From an uncultured Candidatus Saccharibacteria bacterium (GTDB lineage Bacteria; Patescibacteria; Saccharimonadia; Saccharimonadales; UBA6022), in assembly GCA_946886725.1 (NCBI GenBank), contig CAMPJF010000035.1:1-9472 (forward strand): a DNA stretch of 9,472 bases. The letters run 5' to 3'. The position numbers were made by a program, and so were the translations under genes. Under the pieces are notes generated by a model that was not told the origin of the DNA, made no database searches, and worked only from the letters and a program-made list of their open reading frames with translations. Positions 1 through 7,349 of this stretch are shown here, one piece after another; the stretch's first letter is position 1, and the number at the start of each line of letters is the position of its first letter.

Positions 1-1
1 C

Positions 2-2245
2 ACGAGAGCGGCAAGTTTTGCGAAGGTGTTCAATTCGCGTACTGCGTATTTCCTAAATAGTAAATTTGGTACGATAATCAAGCATAAATTGGGAATAAAC
101 AAAGCGTACAAGTTAGCGGGCGATAGCAAAGAAAAGTTTAACGAATCATTCCGAAGAGCGATCGGTTTGCCTCCTAAAGTAGCGATCGACCCGAATAAGC
201 CGCCAGCATCTGATGAGGAAAAACTAAACGCTGATCCTCGTAACGCAAACGTAGTGAAGTCGGCCGCAATATTTGCTGCCGGGAAGGGGCTGGGTGTAAT
301 CGGTGGCGCCTGCACGGCATACGATGGCGCACGCGCAATATCCGCCAGCGTGAAACTAGCGAAGATGATGCGTTTCGCTAGCTTTGCAATGGTCTTTATG
401 AATGCCGCGCATAAGCTAAAAGCGGGTGATGGCGGCGGTATTGACCATCGTGTTATGACTGGGCTCGGTGACACCCTGACCTATACAGACCCGAACAAAA
501 CTAAACCTGACGGCAGTCCGAATGAGCTATACGGGTTATCTGCCACTGATTCGTATGGCGTCAAGGCGGCAATGTACGGCGACACAGGCACACCGCCAGC
601 GTATGCAAAGGCCAATTCGCTAGAATCTAGCGGCGTATTAGGTGTTCTTGCCACCTTGGCGTTCTTCGCATCCGGATCGCCAGAAGTACGAGCGACCGCT
701 CATACTATGTGTAAGACTACCGAAAACCCGTTAGCGTTAGTAGCGCAGTGTGCTGCGCCTGCCTTCGCCACTGGTCCGTTCGCGCCACTCTCTGGACTCA
801 TATGCCTCGTGGCTAACGTCGCGATCGGGGTTGTTATAACCGAGACATTGAAGGTGATAGGGCCAATTGTCTTGGCTGAAATCATTAAAGCCAATGTTAA
901 CCCGCTAGACGAAAACACCAAGGGCGTACTAGCTGGTGACGCGTTATATCCGGGCGCCGCAGTAACCCTAGGTGGACATGCTGCTTCTTATGGCCTTACG
1001 CCAGGAAGCAAGGATGAAATTAGCTCCTACGTCGCGATGGGTGAAGAAATCCGCAAGCAAGATGAAGCGATTGCGCGTATCGAAGCGAAAGAAACGCCAT
1101 TTGATGTTTATAATAAATATTCGTTCCTTGGATCACTGGCGGCGAACCTTAATCTTAGCGCCTACGCCAATTCATCACTGACAGGCACTGCTAGTACATT
1201 AGCGTCTACTATTCCACTGTCTCTTGCCAGCCTTACCTCTACTACCAAGGCAGGAACCTATATGCCGCTCAGCAATACGAAAGCTGCCCAGTATGGCAAC
1301 ACTGACTGTCCTGATGTCAAAGCATCGACGGGCGATCCAAACGCAGCATGCTGCCCGGCCCTAGATAAAATAGGATCGGCAGGTGACTACTATTGTATCG
1401 AAAGCCTGACCACGTCATCAGTTGAATTAAACGCAGAAGTTCTAGGTAATAAAGAATGGATGGTAACAGAGGGCTATGTTGACGATGCAACTGGTGCGGC
1501 AGTCAAAGGGACCGAGCGTGGACGACAGTTCCAGTTATATATCGATAACTGTGTCAATCGAGTAGATCCATGGGGCGAGACCACCAAGCCAATATCAGAA
1601 GGTGAGTCCGGCGACTACGAGTGGTTTATCGGTGCAAAATGTAGGGAAAAAAGCGATATGCTCTATAACTTCCGTACCTACGGCGCAGATGAACCGATCA
1701 TTGCAATCACTGGCGGCGAAGATTCGGCATTACTGCCGGCCAGCAGCACTACGCCACAATCCAGCGGTACGGGAACAGGAGAAAACAGCGGCAACGTCAA
1801 TCCTGATGGCTGGGCATTTCCAACCGTAGCTGGCGCGCCACTCTCGAGAGGGTACTTTACGGGACACCTGGCACTGGATATTGGCGGTGATCCAAATAAT
1901 AAAGACCTCCCAATTTATGCAATGCGCGACGGCATCGTGACGAGTGTCGGCAACATTCCGATGCCACCTTACGAAGCAGGCTGTGTTGGCGATGAAGGAC
2001 CAGGTTCGATACAGCAAACGGTCGTCATAGAACATGTCGTTGATGGGCAAAAATATATCTCAACGTACCATCACGTTCAGCGAAATAAGTTTCCGTTCGC
2101 CGTCGGTGATACTGTTAAGGCAGGGGATCGAATTGCAACGATGGGTAATACCGGCTGTTCGTTCGGTCAACACCTTCACGTTGAATTATGGATTGGTCGA
2201 GTCTGGGGGCAATCTGTCGATTTAGGTCCGATATTATATAAGTAA
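2..2245 (+). CDS. Multi-segment membrane protein with C-terminal M23 metallopeptidase domain (5' truncated)
   Basis: The reading frame is open to the left edge, so the N-terminus lies outside the window. A GTG at base 26 gives 739 residues but has no clear Shine-Dalgarno sequence, so it is probably internal. Numbering from that GTG, hydrophobic stretches lie near residues 76-99, 113-128, 203-217 and 253-288, followed by a charged helical stretch near 334-356. A probably exported middle region has cysteines at 428, 442, 443, 457, 509 and 539, which suggests disulfides. A Ser/Thr/Gly-rich linker (about 565-595) leads to an M23 (LytM-type) zinc endopeptidase domain, about 596-739. Its ligands are intact: HxxxD at H614/D618 and HLH at H716/H718, with a candidate catalytic histidine at H683. 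M23 enzymes cut peptide cross-links of peptidoglycan. The N-terminal part is not recognised; a large VirB6/TrbL-like secretion-channel protein is one possibility but is unproven. It is the first visible gene of a four-gene operon, with 17 bp to the next gene. Confidence 0.85.
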   Translation, partial: TRAASFAKVFNSRTAYFLNSKFGTIIKHKLGINKAYKLAGDSKEKFNESFRRAIGLPPKVAIDPNKPPASDEEKLNADPRNANVVKSAAIFAAGKGLGVIGGACTAYDGARAISASVKLAKMMRFASFAMVFMNAAHKLKAGDGGGIDHRVMTGLGDTLTYTDPNKTKPDGSPNELYGLSATDSYGVKAAMYGDTGTPPAYAKANSLESSGVLGVLATLAFFASGSPEVRATAHTMCKTTENPLALVAQCAAPAFATGPFAPLSGLICLVANVAIGVVITETLKVIGPIVLAEIIKANVNPLDENTKGVLAGDALYPGAAVTLGGHAASYGLTPGSKDEISSYVAMGEEIRKQDEAIARIEAKETPFDVYNKYSFLGSLAANLNLSAYANSSLTGTASTLASTIPLSLASLTSTTKAGTYMPLSNTKAAQYGNTDCPDVKASTGDPNAACCPALDKIGSAGDYYCIESLTTSSVELNAEVLGNKEWMVTEGYVDDATGAAVKGTERGRQFQLYIDNCVNRVDPWGETTKPISEGESGDYEWFIGAKCREKSDMLYNFRTYGADEPIIAITGGEDSALLPASSTTPQSSGTGTGENSGNVNPDGWAFPTVAGAPLSRGYFTGHLALDIGGDPNNKDLPIYAMRDGIVTSVGNIPMPPYEAGCVGDEGPGSIQQTVVIEHVVDGQKYISTYHHVQRNKFPFAVGDTVKAGDRIATMGNTGCSFGQHLHVELWIGRVWGQSVDLGPILYK

Positions 2246-2262
2246 AAAGATATGAGGCATAT

Positions 2263-3123
2263 ATGCGCATAAAGAAATCAATGATCATTATCATCCTAGC
2301 AACCCTTACAGTCGTCAGTTTTGCCGCTGCATTCTTACTACGACCACAAGGGGAAATCGAGCTCGCACTAGCCCCCGAAGAAGCGACCTTAACCGTTAAT
2401 GGTACCTCACAGCAGATACAAAACAAGCAAGTCCTCTCATTCTCACCGGGAACGTATACACTCAGCGTAAAGCGTGATGATTTTTCGACAGAATCAGTTA
2501 GCGTGACGGTCAAGAAAAATGAAACAATACGGACGGTTATTGCGCTCGAACCAAAAACTGATGCTGCAAGAAAAATGATCGAAGCAAACCCCGAATCCAT
2601 CAAAATCACCCAGGAATATAAAGATATATCACGGGATCGTCTGTTTAAAGCGCTGCCATTATCAGGTGTCAATTACACGGTTGAATCCTGTAAATCGGTA
2701 AAGTACCCGACCGATAAGAATAAGAAAGCTCTCTGCATCACCAGCCCCACCCAAGCGGGCGAGGACACAGCAAAGCTAATGATCGCACAGCTTGGATACG
2801 ACGTAGCTGATTACGAAGTCCTAGCGGGAAAGTCGACGCTAAAAACATTCATCACAACGGACACGTATAAAATTGAGGCCTACCAGAACGATCAAGCCGA
2901 TAGGCCGCAACTATACATCACACCGCTAAACGTTCCGTATGTACCGCCGAACGCACCGCGCAACGAGCAGCTCGAGTCGATACGATCCGCCTCACTAGCT
3001 GAACTTGAAAAACAGGGGTATGATGAACATAACTATGTGATCGTATTCTCTAATGTATATTTATCGCAATATAATGTTGATGTTCATAATCACGGCCCAG
3101 ATGATGGCCATAGCGTCGAGTAG
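2263..3123 (+). CDS. Membrane-anchored PEGA-domain protein, function unknown
   Basis: A 286-residue protein with a basic N-terminus and one hydrophobic segment (about residues 7-26) without a convincing cleavage site, so it is probably an anchor with the rest outside the membrane. Residues about 31-96 resemble a PEGA domain, a beta-rich surface module: a TLTVNG-type strand, an SPGTYTLSVK turn and strand, then alternating hydrophobic positions ending in IALEP. Residues about 100-286 are not recognised. C143 and C158 could form a disulfide, and the C-terminal tail is rich in His and Asp. The ATG at 2263 follows GAGG at 2254-2257. The gene sits 17 bp after the M23 gene and 14 bp before the lysozyme gene, so all are probably co-transcribed. 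PEGA modules are common in cell-surface proteins, which fits a scaffold or wall-contact role, but no enzymatic motif is visible. Confidence 0.85.
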   Translation: MRIKKSMIIIILATLTVVSFAAAFLLRPQGEIELALAPEEATLTVNGTSQQIQNKQVLSFSPGTYTLSVKRDDFSTESVSVTVKKNETIRTVIALEPKTDAARKMIEANPESIKITQEYKDISRDRLFKALPLSGVNYTVESCKSVKYPTDKNKKALCITSPTQAGEDTAKLMIAQLGYDVADYEVLAGKSTLKTFITTDTYKIEAYQNDQADRPQLYITPLNVPYVPPNAPRNEQLESIRSASLAELEKQGYDEHNYVIVFSNVYLSQYNVDVHNHGPDDGHSVE

Positions 3124-3137
3124 AATAGGATAAATTC

Positions 3138-4469
3138 ATGAAAATAATAACCAGAAAACTAATTCTAGCAACGCTTACCGGGTTCGTTTTTGCGACGTTC
3201 GCCGGCTATACCCCAGTGAGCGCGACGGATGAATGTACCATTCCAGATAAAGCGAATCCAGAAATTTGCCTTGATGAATATTTTGGCGGTAATGATATTA
3301 TTTTCTACGATCCAAATGCCGAAGAGTGCGAGGCATCGACTGCAGCGGATGGCAGCGGAGCGATGATCGGTAATGACAATGCAGAGAAAATCTTTAGATA
3401 TCTTGTCGGTAAGGGCTTGAATGCCGGACAAGCGGCTGGATTCCTTGGTAATATGCAGCAAGAATCTGGCTTCAACCCGGCAATTAGGCAAGGGGGGGCG
3501 ATCGCACCCGATGACTTCATTCCGATTCACGAGGAAGGATTTGGGATTGTTCAATGGACACATGGCGCTACCGCACCCGGTACGCGCCAGGGTGATCTGT
3601 ATGCTTTAGCGAAATCATCCTCGCGTAACATTACCGACTTAAGCTTGCAGATGGATTATGTTTGGGTTGAATTGAATGGCGGATGGAAAATAACCCTAGA
3701 TCGCCTGCAAGGGGTTACCGACCCAGTACAGGCAGCGATTGTCGTCCACGACCACTACGAAATATCAGATGACACGCCACAAGAAGTCATAGATATACGC
3801 GGCGGGAATGCGAAAGGTTTCTATGATAAATATAAAGACTTGGCGCCTAGCACAGCAACACCAACAACATCGACGAGTACCGGATGTCAATCGGCTGCAG
3901 GCGCCGGTGGTGCGACTGAATTTATGAGCGATAGTTTTGTGATTTACAATCAGTGCGCCTACCCACCATTTGGCGGTCCATGGGGTAATCTGACGACACC
4001 GTATGGACAAACGATGTGCGAGGCCGCCTGTGGCCCAACTTCACTAGCGATGATTGCAAGAAACATGAACGGCGGAAATGTCACTCCGTTAGATACGATT
4101 ACCTATTATACCGAGAATAACCATTGGTATTCCGGTGGTGGAAGCCTGATTAGCGCCCTGAATGCATCCGCCGGCAACTTTGGCTTGAACGCTTCGACAA
4201 TCAGCAACAAGGGCGACGTCGCCGCATACAAGGAAGTATTCGACAAGGGCGGACTAGTCACCGTGTCTGCGCGTGGCACCTCACCGTTCTTGCCACAAGG
4301 TCACACGATAGTACTGCGCGGCATTACATCTGCCGGCAATTTCCTCATCGCCGACCCCGGATACAGAGAAACTAACATCGCGCCTGCCAATCAGATTAGC
4401 ATCGATAAAATTTTATCCGACGTGCGAGCAGACAGTAGTAGCAGCAGTTCTGCGTATTATAAAAAATAA
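3138..4469 (+). CDS. Secreted bifunctional hydrolase: phage-tail-type lysozyme plus C39-like cysteine peptidase
   Basis: A 443-residue protein. Residues 1-29 form a signal peptide: basic start, hydrophobic core, and a VSA site with probable cleavage after A29. Residues about 81-235 resemble the phage tail lysozyme fold. The NAEKIFRYL opening is followed by a GNMQQESGFNP motif with candidate catalytic E109, then GFGIVQW (residues 134-140). A Thr/Ser/Pro linker follows. The C-terminal part (about 262-430) resembles Peptidase_C39_2: YNQ (Q272 as possible oxyanion Gln), a CGPTSLAM motif with nucleophile C298, GHT with H389 and ADPG with D406, a complete Cys-His-Asp set. The likely role is to cut glycan strands with one module and peptides with the other in peptidoglycan or a surface protein. 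The ATG at 3138 follows AGGA at 3127-3130. It is the third gene of the operon. Domain calls rest on motifs, and bond specificity is unknown. Confidence 0.87.
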   Translation: MKIITRKLILATLTGFVFATFAGYTPVSATDECTIPDKANPEICLDEYFGGNDIIFYDPNAEECEASTAADGSGAMIGNDNAEKIFRYLVGKGLNAGQAAGFLGNMQQESGFNPAIRQGGAIAPDDFIPIHEEGFGIVQWTHGATAPGTRQGDLYALAKSSSRNITDLSLQMDYVWVELNGGWKITLDRLQGVTDPVQAAIVVHDHYEISDDTPQEVIDIRGGNAKGFYDKYKDLAPSTATPTTSTSTGCQSAAGAGGATEFMSDSFVIYNQCAYPPFGGPWGNLTTPYGQTMCEAACGPTSLAMIARNMNGGNVTPLDTITYYTENNHWYSGGGSLISALNASAGNFGLNASTISNKGDVAAYKEVFDKGGLVTVSARGTSPFLPQGHTIVLRGITSAGNFLIADPGYRETNIAPANQISIDKILSDVRADSSSSSSAYYKK

Positions 4470-4478
4470 GGAGAATCT

Positions 4479-4988
4479 ATGAATTTAAGTAAACGCAGTC
4501 TCATCATTATCGGCTCAGTTTTTGCTCTACTTGTCACTACGCTTGCCATTATCGGATTTATGCAAAAAAACACACCAACCACGGTGACATCAGACGAGAC
4601 TGGCTACGTTGATCCAGGGTCCGGCGAAGTGATTAAGTCCGATAAATCTCCGCAGGGAACTGAAGAGGCACGAAAAAACGCAATGATCTTCCCGGGCTTC
4701 TCTAAATTACTAAAATACGGGCTGTCTGCAGAGCAAGTACAATCCGTTCAAACTATGATCATTGCGTATTCGCTAGAAAAGAATAAACAATTCAAAGAAG
4801 TAAGCCTGCAAGTGGATTCTATCCGCCAAATTCTACCGAAGGGGGCTACAAAAACACATATGATGACATTTGATATTGTTACCAATAGAGTTGACACCTA
4901 TCATGTCGCCGTCGAATACGACTATACAAGCCTCGCAAAAACCAAGCTATACGCTAGCGACAAAACAACACTATTGTTCGAGCGATAG
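4479..4988 (+). CDS. Small membrane-anchored protein, function unknown
   Basis: A 169-residue protein with one N-terminal hydrophobic helix (about residues 7-29), a Thr/Ser/Asp/Gly linker (about 30-65) and a C-terminal globular part of about 100 residues that is probably extracytoplasmic. It has no cysteines and no catalytic motif that I recognise. Its layout of anchor, flexible linker and small mixed alpha/beta domain matches the PEGA gene two positions upstream, so it may be a structural partner of the same envelope complex. The Shine-Dalgarno AAGGAG at 4468-4473 overlaps the stop codon of the lysozyme gene, so translation may be coupled. Its 3' end overlaps the 3' end of recF on the other strand by 18 bp. 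It is the last gene of the operon, and no clear terminator follows. Confidence 0.8.
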   Translation: MNLSKRSLIIIGSVFALLVTTLAIIGFMQKNTPTTVTSDETGYVDPGSGEVIKSDKSPQGTEEARKNAMIFPGFSKLLKYGLSAEQVQSVQTMIIAYSLEKNKQFKEVSLQVDSIRQILPKGATKTHMMTFDIVTNRVDTYHVAVEYDYTSLAKTKLYASDKTTLLFER

Positions 4989-6029
4989 GTTAACGGTATA
5001 TTCCGACTGTTCATTGTCTTTATGACTATTTGTCGTGGCAATAATTAACTGCGTCGCAAGGCCGTTGGACATTAGCGCCGCCTGGCGTGATTCGTCCAGC
5101 TCGCTAAAGACATCATCCAGTAAAACAATTGGCTTTTTTCCAGTCAGGCGTTCAATAATCTCCACCTCTAGAAACTTCAAGGCTAAAACGACGCTCCGCA
5201 CTTCGCCGCGAGACGCAACTGTCAAGGCGGGTGAATTATTGTACCGAAAAATCACATCATGACGGTGTGGCCCAACGCTGGTATAGCCAAGATATTTATC
5301 ACGCTCGCTATTTGCGTGCAGTTCATTCAACATCTTTTGCTTAATGGTCCCAATGACCGTGTGTGAATAATGAATCGACACATAATCCTGCGAATTTGCG
5401 ATTGCGTTATAGGCATCATTCAAATGCGTATTAATTTGCTCGATGAACTGTACGCGCTGTTCAATAATATGCGAACCATACTCGCTCAGCGCCACATCCC
5501 ACACGAATAACTCATCCTGAGTCGTGTCGTGCTTTTTAAGCAAGTTGTTCCGCTGCTTTAGTGCTCGGTCGTATTTTCGCAGTACCGTCCCGTACAGCGG
5601 GTCTAATTGACTAATAAAGTGATCAATAAACTGTCGCCGTCGTGCGGGTGATCCGTGCAATAGCCGTAGATCATCCGGCTCGAACAATACAACGGGATAT
5701 TTATATTTTGCCGGCAAGCGATACGACGTCTTTGTATCGATAACAAATTGTTTTTTTCCCGATGTCTTTGAAGGGTCAAATTTGACAGTACGTTTTGTCT
5801 CGTCATCAAAGTGTAGGTCAATTCGCCACCACGGCTGATCACGGCGCAAGACGTCACTATCACTGCCTTTAAACGACGTGCCCTGCAGTGCGATATACAC
5901 CGCCTCGATTAGTGATGTTTTGCCGCTGCCGTTCTTCCCCGTTATCAGGGTGACATTTGGGGATAACTGCAACGAAAAACTCTCGTGTGTGCGAATGTTT
6001 TGAACAGATAGGGCAGCGATCACCGTCAT
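4971..6029 (-). CDS. recF: RecF, DNA gap-repair ATPase
   Basis: A 352-residue RecF, close to the usual 360-370. RecF is a cytoplasmic SMC/ABC-type ATPase that works with RecO and RecR to load RecA at gaps and stalled forks. Walker A GKNGSGKT is at residues 31-38. The family block around GSPARRRQFID, followed by YDRALKQRNNLLKK, is present. The ABC signature reads SRGE (273-276) and Walker B reads PIVLLDDVFSELD (300-312). Two family motifs differ from what is usual: GPHRHD at 253-258, where GPHRDD is common, and E in place of Q in the signature. The ATG at 6029 starts 10 bp after the dnaN stop, with no obvious Shine-Dalgarno sequence, so translation may be coupled to dnaN. It is the last gene of dnaA-dnaN-recF. 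gyrB, which often follows recF, is absent here. Confidence 0.96.
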   Translation of the reverse strand: MTVIAALSVQNIRTHESFSLQLSPNVTLITGKNGSGKTSLIEAVYIALQGTSFKGSDSDVLRRDQPWWRIDLHFDDETKRTVKFDPSKTSGKKQFVIDTKTSYRLPAKYKYPVVLFEPDDLRLLHGSPARRRQFIDHFISQLDPLYGTVLRKYDRALKQRNNLLKKHDTTQDELFVWDVALSEYGSHIIEQRVQFIEQINTHLNDAYNAIANSQDYVSIHYSHTVIGTIKQKMLNELHANSERDKYLGYTSVGPHRHDVIFRYNNSPALTVASRGEVRSVVLALKFLEVEIIERLTGKKPIVLLDDVFSELDESRQAALMSNGLATQLIIATTNSHKDNEQSEYTVNLSLEQ

Positions 6030-6039
6030 ACGACAGTAG

Positions 6040-7140
6040 CTAGCTCTTCAATGGCATTATGATGTGCTTGTAGTTGACGTCGTCCGATTTTGCCGTCAGA
6101 ACGCAAGGCGCTAATTTGCCGTTAAAGCGAAATTCGACCACTTTTCCGTCAATTACAGAGAGCGCTTCACTAAGATAGCGCGAATTCAACGTCACCTGAC
6201 CATCATTCGTGACTTCAGCAGGTGTGTTTGACGTATTTTCGCCGTATTCTGACGCGATTGAACGTACCGATAGCGTCTGATGCTCTTTGTCGGCCGTAAG
6301 CGTTACGCTGCCACCAGATTCGCGGGCGAATAGGCCGGCAATTTTTGTGATACGAACAAATTCCGATGCATCGATGACAATATTCGTTTCGGATGTAGCG
6401 GGAATGAGTTGACGATAGTCAGGATAGTTGCCGTCAATTAACCGACTCGTAATCTCCGACTCGCCAACTCGAAAGCGCACCTGCGTTTCATCAAACAAGA
6501 CATCCACCTCTGTAACGTCATCGCTTAGTGTACGCAGCACTTCTTGCAGTGTCGTTGTTGGGATAATTGCCGCAACTTCGCTCTTTGTTTCCATTAAACG
6601 GCGTTCAGACAATCGGTAGCCATCAGTTGCCGCTAGATAGAGGCTGCCTTCAAATGAATGCCAATACACACCCGTTAACGTCGGGCGCGTCGTGTCGTTA
6701 CTGCTGGTAATAATCGTCTGCGTCACGGCTTGCTTAAAGTCAGCAGGCAAGATGCTATAGGAAATAGATGATTTCTCGTCAATTGTCGGTAGTTCGGGGA
6801 ATTCATCGGCGATCACACCATTAATAACCGATTTATAGCTACCCGAACTAATCGTCAGGTGGTTGTCTTTTACTTTTAATTCGACCGTTCCTTTTGGCAG
6901 GCTCGAGATAAAATCCGATACCAAGCGGGCGGGGATAGTAATCGCTCCTGGAGTGATGATTTTTGCACCAACAAGATGTGTCGATGCAATTTCAAGATTT
7001 GTCGCTGCAACTAATAATCGGTTACCGTCTGTTCGAAGTAAGATATTACTTAGAATAGGGAGGCCGGTTTTACTACTTGCTACTCGTCCGACGCTACTTA
7101 GAGCTTTGGTCAGATTTTCTTGGGTGACAGACAATTCCAT
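6040..7140 (-). CDS. dnaN: DNA polymerase III beta subunit (sliding clamp)
   Basis: A 366-residue clamp of normal length. It forms a ring dimer around DNA, tethers the replicative polymerase and binds many repair proteins. Three repeated clamp domains fit residues about 1-120, 126-246 and 247-366. Recognisable family blocks are TGLPILSNILL (25-35), EFPELP (113-118), ATDGYRLSERR (171-181), GNYPDYRQLIP (237-247) and the C-terminal IIMPLKS (360-366), matching the VMPMR end of other clamps that shapes the binding groove. The ATG at 7140 follows GAAAGG (bases 7149-7154 on the minus strand) with good spacing. It lies 267 bp after dnaA and 10 bp before recF. A separate dnaN promoter is possible in the long upstream gap, but I see no convincing one. 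Confidence 0.98.
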   Translation of the reverse strand: MELSVTQENLTKALSSVGRVASSKTGLPILSNILLRTDGNRLLVAATNLEIASTHLVGAKIITPGAITIPARLVSDFISSLPKGTVELKVKDNHLTISSGSYKSVINGVIADEFPELPTIDEKSSISYSILPADFKQAVTQTIITSSNDTTRPTLTGVYWHSFEGSLYLAATDGYRLSERRLMETKSEVAAIIPTTTLQEVLRTLSDDVTEVDVLFDETQVRFRVGESEITSRLIDGNYPDYRQLIPATSETNIVIDASEFVRITKIAGLFARESGGSVTLTADKEHQTLSVRSIASEYGENTSNTPAEVTNDGQVTLNSRYLSEALSVIDGKVVEFRFNGKLAPCVLTAKSDDVNYKHIIMPLKS

Positions 7141-7222
7141 TATTAGTACCTTTCTTTTTAATTTCTTTTGGTTGGGTTATTAATAGGGGCTGTGGAAACT
7201 GGGTAAAAAGTGTGTTCAGTCA

Positions 7223-7261
7223 GGGGTAGGGGACGCATTTTATATGGGGAAAGGTTGGGGG
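7223..7261 (+). other. Four-G-run cluster, possible G-quadruplex
   Basis: Four runs of four or five G lie at 7223-7226, 7229-7232, 7246-7249 and 7257-7261, with spacers of 2, 13 and 7 bases. The runs are on the plus strand, which is the template strand for dnaN transcription. A quadruplex is possible, but the 13-base middle loop is long. The G richness may instead reflect the degenerate DnaA boxes. Confidence 0.35.
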
Positions 7262-7308
7262 TGAATAGGTCGGATAACTTGTGGGTGAATGATAGTTGTA
7301 CACGTCCT

Positions 7309-7349
7309 TTGGGGATAGATCTATATAGGTTGTTCGCGATTGGGGATAG
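7309..7349 (-). repeat. Direct repeat TTGGGGATAG, two copies 31 bp apart
   Basis: Identical 10-mers lie at 7309-7318 and 7340-7349. The reverse complement, CTATCCCCAA, resembles a DnaA box with two changes. A 31 bp offset is about three helical turns, so both copies would face the same side of the DNA. Confidence 0.6.

Noticed and set aside
2115..2672. 185-residue minus-strand ORF
   Set aside because: Antisense to the M23 and PEGA genes, which have clear domains and ribosome binding sites; composition looks like a shadow frame.
3165..3563. 132-residue minus-strand ORF
   Set aside because: Antisense to the signal peptide and lysozyme domain of a well-supported gene.
4964..4978. Hairpin AACAA/TTGTT as a bidirectional terminator
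   Set aside because: Five AT-rich pairs and no T run on either strand; too weak to call.
7160..7205. dnaN promoter in the AT-rich end of the gap
   Set aside because: A TATTAA-like -10 and TTTTTA-like -35 at 18 bp can be aligned, but both are poor matches in low-complexity sequence.
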